Origin: Gammaproteobacteria bacterium
GTDB taxonomy: Bacteria; Pseudomonadota; Gammaproteobacteria; Nevskiales; Nevskiaceae
Direction of reading: 5' to 3'
Assembly (NCBI GenBank): GCA_022599775.1
Contig: JAHZLQ010000008.1
Span: 93,352 to 157,351 of the forward strand
Length of the DNA stretch: 64,000 bases
In this document: in pieces, positions 53,973 to 62,679 of the stretch
Numbering within the stretch: the stretch's first letter is position 1
Layout of the letters: the number at the start of each line of letters is the position of its first letter
Notes under the pieces: model-generated
The model's input: only the letters and a program-made list of their open reading frames with translations
Told to the model about the DNA's origin: nothing
The model's database searches: none
Translations under genes and position numbers: made by a program

Positions 53973-54671
53973 TCAGGGCAGCGTTTTCACGTACTCGGCC
54001 AGGGCCTGCATCGTGGCTTCGTCCATGCCGTGTACCACGCCCTGCATGACACGGGCATTGCTGTTCGAATCGCGCGTTCCGCTCTTGAACGCCTTGAGCT
54101 GCGACAGCACGTAGGCGCTTTGCTGGCCGGCCAGTGACGGAAAGCTGTGCCACGGCGTCCGCGTGTTCGCGGTCTGCGGGCGCGGACCGCGGCCATCGGC
54201 GCCGTGGCAACCCTGACACGGCGGTATGCCCTGCTTCGAATCGCCTTGCGCGTAGATTTCGCGCCCGCGATCAATCACCTGATCCTCGGCGCTTGCCTCC
54301 AGCGGCTTGGCGCCTTGCGTGGAGAAATACGCCGCAAGATCCAGCATGTCCTGCTCGCTCAGGCCCTGCGCCTGAGCGGACATTACGGGATCAATACGCC
54401 GGCCGCTCTTGTACTCTTCCAGTTGAAAGTAGAGGTAGCTCTGAGGCAAGCCCGCCAGCGCCGGAAAGCTCGGCACCACGGAGTGGCCGGCTTCGCCGTG
54501 ACAGGCCTGGCAGGTGCCGGCCTTGTCCGCCCCGGCCCTCGGGTCGCCGGCCAGCACCACCGGCGAATCCCGCAAGTCCACGGGCGCTCCGGGCGCGGCT
54601 TCGGATCCCGCGTGCACCACGGATGCGGTGAAGAGTAGCCATGCAGCGACGCAAATCCCTGGCAGTCTCAT
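53973..54671 (-). CDS. Periplasmic diheme cytochrome c (c4-like, 232 aa)
   Basis: A signal peptide (MRLPGICVAAWLLFTASVVHAG) precedes two cytochrome c domains with CQACH near residue 54 and CQGCH near residue 153. The FPALAGLPQSYLYFQLEEYKSGRR and FPSLAGQQSAYVLSQLKAFKSGTR repeats are typical of cytochrome c4. Start Met 54671 has GAGG eight bases upstream. It lies between the PioB-like porin and the HiPIP, so it should shuttle electrons between the periplasmic decaheme and either HiPIP or the cbb3 oxidase. Confidence 0.9.
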   Translation of the reverse strand: MRLPGICVAAWLLFTASVVHAGSEAAPGAPVDLRDSPVVLAGDPRAGADKAGTCQACHGEAGHSVVPSFPALAGLPQSYLYFQLEEYKSGRRIDPVMSAQAQGLSEQDMLDLAAYFSTQGAKPLEASAEDQVIDRGREIYAQGDSKQGIPPCQGCHGADGRGPRPQTANTRTPWHSFPSLAGQQSAYVLSQLKAFKSGTRDSNSNARVMQGVVHGMDEATMQALAEYVKTLP

Positions 54672-54681
54672 GGTGCGCACC

Positions 54682-57228
54682 TCAAAGCTTGAACTGCAGC
54701 ATCACGCCGACGAGGCTGGCTTCGTAGTGGCGGCTGGGGCCTTCGTCGGTGTAGATGCGGTGGTCATAGAGCCTGGCGTCTTCGAATCCGAGATAGTGCC
54801 AATCGTCGAAATCGCCGACTTCGTAACGTCCGAACAGGCGCGCCGCGAAACGCTGTGAGAAATTGCGTGTAAGCCCCAGATCGAAGCTGTGCACGCGGTA
54901 GTGCGTGTCAGGATAGGCGGAGAATTCGCCCGGATAGGCTTGCTGGTTGGAGGCGATGGCGCCCAGCGAAGCGTAGTCGTAGGCGATCTCGCCACGCGTG
55001 TAAACGAAGCTGTAGGCGGCGTCGACGCGGGTACGCCCGAAGTCTCGCACGAGGTTGAGCCCAAAATTGAGATCCTGCGTCTGGCTGGTTTCGTCCCAGA
55101 CATTCTCCAGGGGATATTTGTCGCCGCCCAAGCTGGGATCTGAGCTGGCAATGCCTTCGTTGTCCGCGACATTGGTGATGTTCAGCTCGCCGACCTCGGC
55201 GCCGGCGTAGACGCCCATGCTGAAATAGGGTGCCGGCTGGTAGTCCCACTGCATCGTCAATCCGATGTTGCGGTCGCCCTGACGGCCGATGCGTGCGCTG
55301 TAGTCGTTGTACTGGCCGTACAGGATCGTCGAGACCGTTCCGGTCAGCCCGACCGGGTGGATGAAGATGCCACGGAATTTGTGCTGACGCCGGTCGCTGA
55401 GGTCGTACTTGCGCATCGCCGACACGGTGAACGGGCTGGCGCCTTCTTCCTCCACGAAGCCGTCGATGCCGGTGGAATAGAACGCGTCATACGGAAAATA
55501 GTCGTAGCTGTCTCCGCCACGGTCGGCGAACTCGTAGCTCACGCGCAGGGAGCCATCCGCGATCGAACGGCTGACCCAGGCCAGGGTCGCGCGGCTTTCG
55601 TCGACCCTCGACCGTTCGCGATATTCAGGCTCGCGACGCTCGAATCCGAACGAGAGGCTCAGCGTGTTCTGCCAGTTCACGCGCCAGTCTCCGCCTAGAT
55701 CGAAATTGGTCTTGTCGGTGGCGTACGGCGTGGAACGGATGTGAGCGAAGTAGGACTGATACAGCGGATTGTTGGGGTCGAAGATGCCCATTTCCCCAGG
55801 CACGACGCTGCCCTGTGAGCCGTTTTCGGAGATGTAACCGTATTCGCCGGTCAAGGGGTTGTAGGCCAGGTAGTCGGTTTTGTTGTCCTCGCCGTAGTGG
55901 CGCAACTCAGCGCGCCAGCCGAACTTTGCGCTGGGCCGGAAGCTGAACTTGGCATCGAGCAGCAAGGTGTCGATGCGCGCGTCGGCCGTGGTCTGCGACA
56001 GCGAGGCGCTGCTGTTCCAATCGGCGCAGTCGGCCACGAATGGTGTTCCTGAAACGCCGATCGAGCCCTCGCACGTCACCGGCGCCAGCAGGGTCTCGTC
56101 CTGACGCATGGTGCCCACGGCACCGGTCAATGACATCTGCCCGTTCCAGGGAAGACGGCGCGACAGTTCCAGGCGCAGGTTGTGCGCGTCGTTGTCCGGC
56201 TCCAGCGAGAACTGGCCGTAGCCCACCGCACCCGCAGCCGGCGTACCGGTCACCGGCGAAAGGATGAACGGGCTTTCGAAATCCAGGCTGTCCTTGTGAT
56301 TGCGGAAGAACGAACCGCTGTAGACCGCGTTGAACTGCCAGAGATCGCCGACGAAGCGGGCGCCGACGCTGAGGTCGGTGGTGGTGAAGTCGATCGGGCG
56401 CACGGTTTCGACGATGCCGCCGTTGTCGGCAAACGGGTAGTTGAAGAACATCGACCCGCCCCACAAACGCGTGCCGTCGCGCTCCTCGTTGCTGACGGCG
56501 GCGTAGCCGATCCAGCGCTTCGCGACATTGCCTTCGACGCTCAGGCCGGTGCGCGTACGGTCGACGCGAATCGTGCTGCGCGGCGCCGCGGATACGGCGG
56601 CCGCGATTGCGGCCGGGTCGCTGGCGCCCGGCGTGAGCCCTTCGGGCAGCGTCAGGCTGTCGCTACCGACGCCGTTCCAGATCGGGTACGCGGTGGTCGA
56701 CACCACATGCGGCATGTCGCGGTAGAAACCTTCGATCTTGTAGCGCCCGTAGCGTCCGGCGCGAAAGCGGTAGAACTGATCGTTCTCGCTGAGGTGGCTT
56801 GCCCGCAGATCCGCGTAGTGGCCGCTGTCCGGACGATAGGCGTCGAACCACAGCGAACCCAGCACCAGGCCATTGCTCCAGTCGGTGTATTGCCGGAACA
56901 GCTGTGCATCGTCGTCACCCGAAAGATTGATGACACCCGCGCTGAGCAGGCCGCTGTAACGCCATTCGCCCCGTTCGTGTTCCGGTGGCGGCAACGCGGG
57001 AAAGCCGTAGGGGATACCGCTGGGTGAACGCAGACTGCCGGCGTGCAGCCACGACATGCCTACGGGATCGGCTTGATCGGACAGCGCGGCGAAACCACTG
57101 GGATCGAGCCCGTTGCCGTATTGGATATCGGCCACACGGGCGGTGTCGCTGGAATCGGCGTAGGCCGGGGCGCAGGCGATACCGACACCCAGCCCGAGCA
57201 GTGCGATCAGAGCGTGATTGACTGTCAT
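54682..57228 (-). CDS. pioB: PioB/MtrB-type outer-membrane beta-barrel porin (848 aa)
   Basis: A signal peptide (ALIALLGLGVGIACAPAYA) is followed by a long run of alternating beta strands with aromatic ends, as in FRRDMPHVVSTTAYPIW and RVHSFDLGLTRNFSQRFAARLFGRYEVGDFDDWHYLG near the C-terminus. Length and composition match MtrB/PioB, which hold a decaheme cytochrome in the outer membrane. The N-terminal CxxC of Shewanella MtrB is absent, as in PioB/MtoB. It follows pioA by 15 bp on the same strand. Closes the trans-outer-membrane conduit. Confidence 0.88.
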   Translation of the reverse strand: MTVNHALIALLGLGVGIACAPAYADSSDTARVADIQYGNGLDPSGFAALSDQADPVGMSWLHAGSLRSPSGIPYGFPALPPPEHERGEWRYSGLLSAGVINLSGDDDAQLFRQYTDWSNGLVLGSLWFDAYRPDSGHYADLRASHLSENDQFYRFRAGRYGRYKIEGFYRDMPHVVSTTAYPIWNGVGSDSLTLPEGLTPGASDPAAIAAAVSAAPRSTIRVDRTRTGLSVEGNVAKRWIGYAAVSNEERDGTRLWGGSMFFNYPFADNGGIVETVRPIDFTTTDLSVGARFVGDLWQFNAVYSGSFFRNHKDSLDFESPFILSPVTGTPAAGAVGYGQFSLEPDNDAHNLRLELSRRLPWNGQMSLTGAVGTMRQDETLLAPVTCEGSIGVSGTPFVADCADWNSSASLSQTTADARIDTLLLDAKFSFRPSAKFGWRAELRHYGEDNKTDYLAYNPLTGEYGYISENGSQGSVVPGEMGIFDPNNPLYQSYFAHIRSTPYATDKTNFDLGGDWRVNWQNTLSLSFGFERREPEYRERSRVDESRATLAWVSRSIADGSLRVSYEFADRGGDSYDYFPYDAFYSTGIDGFVEEEGASPFTVSAMRKYDLSDRRQHKFRGIFIHPVGLTGTVSTILYGQYNDYSARIGRQGDRNIGLTMQWDYQPAPYFSMGVYAGAEVGELNITNVADNEGIASSDPSLGGDKYPLENVWDETSQTQDLNFGLNLVRDFGRTRVDAAYSFVYTRGEIAYDYASLGAIASNQQAYPGEFSAYPDTHYRVHSFDLGLTRNFSQRFAARLFGRYEVGDFDDWHYLGFEDARLYDHRIYTDEGPSRHYEASLVGVMLQFKL

Positions 57229-57243
57229 GTCTGCCTCCCCCGC

Positions 57244-58335
57244 CTACTTGTGGAACTTCGCGCCGGACGGATTGTTCGAGCCGTGGATATTGGTGTGGCA
57301 ACTGATGCAGGCGCGTCCCATCAAGCGCTCATCCGGCGCGGACCCGGTACCGAAGCCCGCCGGCGTCTGCAGATCGTTGGGATGGCGCGTCATCGTGTGG
57401 CACTGCTGGCACAGCATCGGCAATGGGGCGACCAGCAGGGTCTGCTGGTTGGAGCCATGCGGATCGTGGCAATTCAGGCAGTTTTCGCGGACCGGAGGAT
57501 GCTCGAACAACAAGGGGCCGCGCTTCTCCGCATGGCAGGTGTAGCAGGTGCCGTTGACGGTATCGGTCTTGAGCAGCGGATCGGTGATGGAGCCGTGCGG
57601 GTTGTGGCAATCCACGCAGGAGATCTGCCCTTCCGGCAAGGGCATGTGCGAGCGCCGGTTGAACTTGGCACGCACGTCACGGTGGCAGCCGGCGCAGGTT
57701 TCGCTGATCGATTGCTTAGTCAGCAAGCCCTCGGGCGACATCTTCGCCATCGGGTTGTGGCAATCCGAGCAGGACAGCCCCCGCGCCTCGTGTATCGAAC
57801 CGATCCAGTGCTGACGCGCGCCACCGGTATGGCAACCGAGGCAGGTTTCGGTCTGGGTTTCCACGGGCGTGGCACTGCCGTGCGTGAAGGCGATGATGCT
57901 GCCCGCAACGGTCGGGCTGGCGGCATGCAGCGAACCGGGACCATGGCAGCTTTCGCAGGTGCGGTCCGCGTTCGAACCCAGGGCACCGGAATGCAGCGCG
58001 CGTGCATGAATCGTGTGCGAGAACTGCAGGTTCTCCTGACTGTGGCAGGCCACGCAGGTGGCACTGCCGATCGGGATCGCGTCCGGAGCCTGAGGGTTCC
58101 TGGCGGCGGCGGCGTGTGCCAATGAGGCGGCGCCGGTCGCATCCACGCCGGCTTCGATATCCAGGTAGTGGCGCATCGCGCCCACGCCCATGTCGGTTTC
58201 CGGCAACTTGTGTGGATTCGATGGCGCGGCGCTGTCCGCGTCGTCCTGGGCGTGCACCGTGATCGCCCCCACCAGCATTGCGGCGCTCGCGAGCAGCGTC
58301 GCCGCCGCGCTCGCCCATCTCCCAGCTCGCTTCAT
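57244..58335 (-). CDS. pioA: PioA/MtrA-type decaheme cytochrome c (363 aa)
   Basis: After the signal peptide (SAAATLLASAAMLVGAITVHAQ) there are ten CxxCH sites: CVACH, CESCH, CLGCH, CSDCH, CAGCH, CVDCH, CYTCH, CLNCH, CQQCH and CISCH. This is the DmsE/MtrA pattern. It is slightly longer than MtrA (333 aa) and much shorter than Rhodopseudomonas PioA. With pioB it would pass electrons across the outer membrane. No MtrC/OmcA-like surface cytochrome is nearby. The ATG at 58335 was chosen as the start of the signal peptide; the longer frame is unsupported. Confidence 0.93.
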   Translation of the reverse strand: MKRAGRWASAAATLLASAAMLVGAITVHAQDDADSAAPSNPHKLPETDMGVGAMRHYLDIEAGVDATGAASLAHAAAARNPQAPDAIPIGSATCVACHSQENLQFSHTIHARALHSGALGSNADRTCESCHGPGSLHAASPTVAGSIIAFTHGSATPVETQTETCLGCHTGGARQHWIGSIHEARGLSCSDCHNPMAKMSPEGLLTKQSISETCAGCHRDVRAKFNRRSHMPLPEGQISCVDCHNPHGSITDPLLKTDTVNGTCYTCHAEKRGPLLFEHPPVRENCLNCHDPHGSNQQTLLVAPLPMLCQQCHTMTRHPNDLQTPAGFGTGSAPDERLMGRACISCHTNIHGSNNPSGAKFHK

Positions 58336-58632
58336 CGTCTCCCTCGCTTTGCGTTCTTTAGGAACGCTGCCGCTCGGTACACCTGATTTGTTATTTCGCG
58401 CCCGGCCGGTGACCCCACCGAACGCGTTCGCACACTGTAACCAAACTGTACCGTTCAGTACAAGTACGAAAGTTCGGCAGCGCTCGGACATTCAGGTACA
58501 AGGCTTGCAAATACGTCGCATCATCGGCGTGCGGACCAAGCTGACCGACACGGGCGAGATTGATTTCATTTGGCCATCCGTGGGTGATCGCGGAATGCGA
58601 ACCCGAGCCACGAGCAGAGACTCATCAGACTT
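58336..58632. promoter_or_regulatory. 297-bp region between pioA and the divergent TetR gene, with a palindromic operator
   Basis: TGTAC-CGTTCA-GTACA (58447-58462) is a perfect 5-bp inverted repeat, a good TetR-type operator. It lies about 120 bp upstream of pioA and 178 bp upstream of the TetR start. The AT content is higher than in the surroundings. No small gene or FNR box is seen in the region. Confidence 0.6.
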
Positions 58633-59313
58633 ATGACCAACAAGCGAGTAGATCGCCGCCACGCCGCGAAAACGATCGTTCGCCCGACCGCCACAGTCGC
58701 CGGCGCTCAGCAGTTTCGCACCGCCCGCAGCCGCGACCGCAACCGTCGCATCCGCGAGGCCGCCACCGCGCTGTTCCTGGAATACGGCTACGACGGCGTC
58801 TCGATCGACGACGTGGTCAGGCGTGTCGGCGGCTCCAAGGCCACGGTCTACAGCCAGTTCGCCAACAAGGAGGCCCTGTTCGTCACCGTCATCGAGGATC
58901 TCAGCGACGAATTCGTCGCCGAACTCAAAGCCGTGAGCACGAGCCGCATGGGGCTCGAAAACGGCCTGCGCCGGATCGCGAACAAGCTACTCGAGATTTT
59001 GCTCCGTCCGAGGCATCTCGCCTACTGGCGCCTGATCGTGTCCGAAGCCGCGCGCATCCCCGAGGTCACGCGGGCATGGTTCCGCCATGGCCCGGCGGCG
59101 TCCAGCCATTTCATCGCCGGCTTCATTGCCCACCACCAGCAGACCGGCACCGTGCGTCGCATCGACCCCGAGCAAGCGGCGACCCTGTTCCACGACATGG
59201 CGATCACCTCGATCTTCCACCGCGCGGTGATCGGCGACACGCCGAGCGAGGCCGAAATCGAGAGCACCGTGAATCTGGCCGTCAAAATCTTCGTGCACGG
59301 CACCCGAAGCTAA
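58633..59313 (+). CDS. TetR/AcrR regulator divergent from the pio operon (226 aa)
   Basis: After an extended basic N-terminus (about 35 residues) the HTH reads RRIREAATALFLEYGYDGVSIDDVVRRVGGSKATVYSQFANKEALFVTVI. The C-terminal domain is of the AefR/TetR_C type with YWRLIVSEAARIPEVTRAWFRHGP. The divergent promoter suggests it controls the pio-like operon, probably through the TGTAC-N6-GTACA palindrome. Regulation of pio genes by a TetR is not the published route in Rhodopseudomonas (FixK), so this would differ. Confidence 0.85.
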   Translation: MTNKRVDRRHAAKTIVRPTATVAGAQQFRTARSRDRNRRIREAATALFLEYGYDGVSIDDVVRRVGGSKATVYSQFANKEALFVTVIEDLSDEFVAELKAVSTSRMGLENGLRRIANKLLEILLRPRHLAYWRLIVSEAARIPEVTRAWFRHGPAASSHFIAGFIAHHQQTGTVRRIDPEQAATLFHDMAITSIFHRAVIGDTPSEAEIESTVNLAVKIFVHGTRS

Positions 59314-59567
59314 CGGCCATGCCGCGCAAGCGGCACGCAGTCGCGAACGCCCCCTCTCCCGCAAGCGGGCGAGGGTAGGCCGGCATCACGCTGCGCGTGA
59401 TTCACGTTGATGTGCTGTCCCAGAGACAAGTATCAATTCTCGCTCGGTCTGGCTGCGACACGGCGTTGCTCGTCGTCACTATAGCGATGGCTATGCCCTC
59501 ATCCTCGCGCCTTGTCTCGCAGCACCCTCCCTTCGCGACTGATCGCACTGACCTCCGGGACACCACA
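59314..59567. other. 254 bp between TetR and the MBL hydrolase, with a short hairpin
   Basis: CCCTCTCCCGC (59352-59362) pairs with GCGGGCGAGGG (59365-59375) with one mismatch and an AA loop, just after the TetR gene. No T-run follows. The rest (59376-59567) shows no recognisable feature. Confidence 0.5.
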
Positions 59568-60368
59568 CTAGGTGCCGGAATACCAGTCGAACAGCTCCAC
59601 CTCGATATCCGGATTGCCGCTGTTCACCAGGGATTTGAATTTTTCGACATCGCTGAGCCCCTCCGTTCCACGGAAGTGATATGGGTAAACCCGCTTCGGG
59701 GCGAAGGCCAATACCCCGTCCGCGGCGTCTTCCACGGTCATGGTGTACGGCAGGTTCATGGGAATGAACGCCACGTCGATGTCCTTGAGCGCGCGCATTT
59801 CCGGCACGTCCTCGGTATCGCCGGCCACGTAGATGCGCAGACCTCCGCGCTCGATCACGTAACCGTTGCCGCGCCCTTTGGGATGAAACGCATCCGCACT
59901 TTCGGGCAGGTTGTACATCGGTATCGCCTCGATCGAAAAGCCGTGCTCGGTGAGGCTCTGCCCGTTCGCGAGCATCGTCGTGCGCGGCGCGAGAGGCTCG
60001 GGCAGTTGATCGATCACGGCCTGCGGCGCAACGATGACGGTCGCGTCCCCGACCACCGCCATCAGCGTATCCGCGCTGAGGTGGTCTCCGTGAATATCGG
60101 TGACCAGCACCAGATCCGGCGCGTCCATACCGGCGAAGGCCTCCGCTCCACCCACCGGGTCGAGATAGATCACCTTATCGGCCCAGTGCAAGACGGCCGT
60201 GGCGTGCGAAATCGGCGTCACCTCGAAGGTTTCGGCGACAGCGCCTCCGGCCGGCATCGGCGCAGTCTCGGCCGGCGCGGGCGCGGCCATGGCCTCGTCG
60301 CGCGAGCAGGCGGCCAGCGCGCAGATCGCAAGGACCGCCGCGAGCGTGGATCGATATCCCTTGTTCAT
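59568..60368 (-). CDS. MBL-fold metal-dependent hydrolase with lipoprotein signal (266 aa)
   Basis: The N-terminus MNKGYRSTLAAVLAICALAAC has a lipobox (LAAC), so it is probably a lipoprotein. The fold is shown by SHATAVLHWADKVIYLDPVG, the metal motif VTDIHGDHLS (HxDH, with the first His of the usual HxHxDH replaced by Asp), GLRIYVAGDTEDVPEM and YPYHFRG at the end. This is the UlaG/YtkL-like (Lactamase_B_3) branch. Related hydrolases cleave cyclic or lactone substrates, but none is assigned here. The Met at 60368 is chosen by the signal peptide. Confidence 0.87.
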   Translation of the reverse strand: MNKGYRSTLAAVLAICALAACSRDEAMAAPAPAETAPMPAGGAVAETFEVTPISHATAVLHWADKVIYLDPVGGAEAFAGMDAPDLVLVTDIHGDHLSADTLMAVVGDATVIVAPQAVIDQLPEPLAPRTTMLANGQSLTEHGFSIEAIPMYNLPESADAFHPKGRGNGYVIERGGLRIYVAGDTEDVPEMRALKDIDVAFIPMNLPYTMTVEDAADGVLAFAPKRVYPYHFRGTEGLSDVEKFKSLVNSGNPDIEVELFDWYSGT

Positions 60369-60488
60369 GCTTGACTCCCTGGCAACGTCGATCGGCCGCC
60401 TCGCCTGTTGCGAACGCAACCCAATCCGGTATCTCAGGGTACGACAAGCCCGAACCGTGGGCGAGCTTGATCGCAGCGATCATTTACT

Positions 60489-60498
60489 TGCATATGCA
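60489..60498. promoter_or_regulatory. Candidate MarR operator
   Basis: TGCATATGCA is a perfect palindrome in the AT-rich context CTTGCATATGCATGTATAG. It lies 54-63 bp upstream of the MarR start at 60552 and about 120 bp from the MBL hydrolase start, so it may control both genes. Confidence 0.6.
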
Positions 60499-60551
60499 TG
60501 TATAGTGCCGCGTCAAGCGAACCATCATCACGAGTCGGGGACCTGTCCGCC

Positions 60552-61010
60552 ATGCCGTCATCCAGCGTTTCGCGGCCTGAGCCGCTGGCCTGCACCTGCT
60601 TTCGATTGCGGCGTGCGGCGCGGGAGATTTCCAAGATCTATGACCAGGCGTTGGCCGGCGTGGGCCTGAGCCTCAACGAATATTCGATCCTGCGGCACAG
60701 CCGCTCGGAGCCGCGAATTCTGGGAGAACTGGCGCTGGCGCTGGGCATGGACCGCAGCACCCTGACACGCAACCTGAAACCCCTGATCGAATCCGGCTGG
60801 CTGGTGCAGACGCCGGGTCTCGACGCTCGCCAACGTCAGGTGGCGATCACCGCCGCAGGCCGCGCACGCCTGCGCCTGGCACGGCCCCATTGGCAACGGG
60901 CACAGCTGCAGATCCAGGCGCTGTTCGGCGAGGACCGGACACGCGGCCTGCATCACGACCTCGATGAATTGCACGAACGCTATGCCGCGCAGTTCGGGGG
61001 CCCGTCATGA
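60552..61010 (+). CDS. MarR-family transcriptional regulator (152 aa)
   Basis: The winged helix reads LSLNEYSILRHSRSEPRILGELALALGMDRSTLTRNLKPLIESGWLVQTPGLDARQRQVAITAAGRARL, with the wing DARQRQV and the DRSTLTRNL recognition helix. Start taken at ATG 60552; an upstream ATG at 60498 overlaps the palindrome. It overlaps the MFS gene by ATGA, so repressor and transporter are co-transcribed, a common layout in which the regulator senses the exported compound. Confidence 0.9.
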   Translation: MPSSSVSRPEPLACTCFRLRRAAREISKIYDQALAGVGLSLNEYSILRHSRSEPRILGELALALGMDRSTLTRNLKPLIESGWLVQTPGLDARQRQVAITAAGRARLRLARPHWQRAQLQIQALFGEDRTRGLHHDLDELHERYAAQFGGPS

Positions 61011-62260
61011 ACGCAAAGACCGGGCGTCAATGGCCACTGCTGCTGTCGGCGGCCGGCATCCTGATGATCACGATGGGCGCCCGCCAGACCACCGGTCTGT
61101 TCATGGGTCCGATCAGCCAAAGCTCGGGCATCGGCATCGCCGCGATCAGTTTCGCGCTGGCCATCGGCCAGTTCGTCTGGGGCGCCGTGCAACCGGTATT
61201 CGGCGCCTTGGCGGACCGTTACGGTTCGGTGCGAGTGCTCAATCTCGGCGGCGTGCTGCTGGCCATGGGACTCGCGCTGGCGGTGGTATTGCCGGGCACC
61301 TGGGGGCTGACGATTTCGTTGGGCGTGCTGTCGGCCGCCGGTGCGGGAGCCGGCAGCTTCGCGATCCTGATCGGCGCGACCGCTTCCCGCTTGCCGGAAC
61401 AACAGCGCTCCTTTGCCGCCGGTTTTATCAATGCTGGCGGTTCGTTCGGGCAGTTCCTGTTCGCGCCGCTGGTGCAGCTGATGATCAGCTTCGCCGGCTG
61501 GACCGTGGCGATGCTGGGATTGGCCTTGTCCGCGCTGCTGACGCTGCCGCTGGCCTGGCCCTTACGCTCGCGTACGGAGCCGTCCGCCAACCCGGCGACC
61601 GATCCGAACGCGGCGATCAAAGCGGCACCGTCCATCGGGCTGCGCCATCAATTGCGCATCGCGCTGGGCGACCGCAGCTATGGCTGCCTGCATCTCGGCT
61701 TTTTCACCTGCGGGCTGCACATCGCGTTTCTGGTGACCCACCTGCCAGTGGAAGTTGCGATGTGCGGGCTGCCGGCCAGCGTATCGGCCACGTCACTGGC
61801 CTTGATCGGCTTGTTCAACATCGCCGGCAGCCTGAGCATCGGCAAGCTCGGCGAACGCTATCGCATGAAGTATCTGCTGGCCGTGATCTATGCCAGCCGC
61901 GCGCTGCTGATCGGCATCTACCTGCTGTCACCGCCCACGCCGCTGACCTTCTACCTGTTCTCGGCCGCCTTGGGCTTCACCTGGCTGGCGACCGTGCCGC
62001 CAACGGCCGGCCTGGTCGGCAAGCTGTTCGGACCGCGCCACCTCGGCACCCTGTTCGGGCTGACCTTGCTCTCGCACCAGATCGGCGGCTTTCTCGGCGC
62101 CTGGCTTGGCGGCGTGGCGCTGTCGATCTTCGGCGACTACAGCTGGATGTGGTACGCCGACATGGCGCTGGCACTGCTTGCGGCCCTGCTCAATCTGCCG
62201 ATCCGCGAAGCACGCGTGGTTCGCCCTGCGTCATCCCCCATCCCGTCCGCGGCCACCTGA
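61007..62260 (+). CDS. MFS transporter (417 aa)
   Basis: Twelve membrane helices. After the first helix the ITMGARQTTGLFMGPISQSSGIGIAAISFALAIGQFVWGAVQPVFGALADRYGSVRVL motif A region (GALADRYG) appears, and the C-terminal half repeats with GKLGERYRMKYLL. The RQTTGLF opening is typical of the CynX/OxlT-like group of organic-anion or cyanate transporters. The substrate is unknown. Co-transcribed with marR. Confidence 0.9.
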   Translation: MNAKTGRQWPLLLSAAGILMITMGARQTTGLFMGPISQSSGIGIAAISFALAIGQFVWGAVQPVFGALADRYGSVRVLNLGGVLLAMGLALAVVLPGTWGLTISLGVLSAAGAGAGSFAILIGATASRLPEQQRSFAAGFINAGGSFGQFLFAPLVQLMISFAGWTVAMLGLALSALLTLPLAWPLRSRTEPSANPATDPNAAIKAAPSIGLRHQLRIALGDRSYGCLHLGFFTCGLHIAFLVTHLPVEVAMCGLPASVSATSLALIGLFNIAGSLSIGKLGERYRMKYLLAVIYASRALLIGIYLLSPPTPLTFYLFSAALGFTWLATVPPTAGLVGKLFGPRHLGTLFGLTLLSHQIGGFLGAWLGGVALSIFGDYSWMWYADMALALLAALLNLPIREARVVRPASSPIPSAAT

Positions 62261-62295
62261 GCCGCTTTGCCCCGCCTCAGTGAGGAAACACCGAC

Positions 62296-62670
62296 ATGCA
62301 GGTCAAGGGAAACATCGAGTTCGAGATCGTCGAACAGTCCGCCGACAAGGTCGTGGGCCACATGCCGGTCCAGGCCGGCATCCTCAATCCCTTCGGCACC
62401 GTGCACGCTGGCGCCACGCTGTGGTTCGCGGACGTCTGCGCCACCGTGCTGAGCTTCGGCGGCAGCGAAATTCAGGCCGGTCAGTCCGGCTTTCCGCTGG
62501 CGATCAATCTCAACGCCAGCCTGCTCGGCAACCAGAAGACCGGGCACTTCACGGCGACCGCCGAGTACGTCAAGAAAGGCTCTCGACTCAGCGTGGTGCG
62601 CACCACCGTACGTGGCGACAGCGGCCGGCTGATCGCCGAGGTCACGACCAGCCACGTCCCTGCGCAGTAA
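62296..62670 (+). CDS. PaaI-type hotdog-fold thioesterase (124 aa)
   Basis: Reads ILNPFGTVHAGATLWFADVCATVLS, with the hotdog helix and the family motif HxGxxxxxxD (His43, Gly45, Asp52 region). The C-terminal strand SRLSVVRTTVRGDSGRLIAEVTTSHV completes the fold. Expected to hydrolyse acyl- or aromatic-acyl-CoA thioesters. The ATG at 62296 has GAGGAAACACCGAC before it. It lies 35 bp after the MFS gene and may be part of its operon. Confidence 0.9.
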   Translation: MQVKGNIEFEIVEQSADKVVGHMPVQAGILNPFGTVHAGATLWFADVCATVLSFGGSEIQAGQSGFPLAINLNASLLGNQKTGHFTATAEYVKKGSRLSVVRTTVRGDSGRLIAEVTTSHVPAQ

Positions 62671-62679
62671 TCGCGCACG

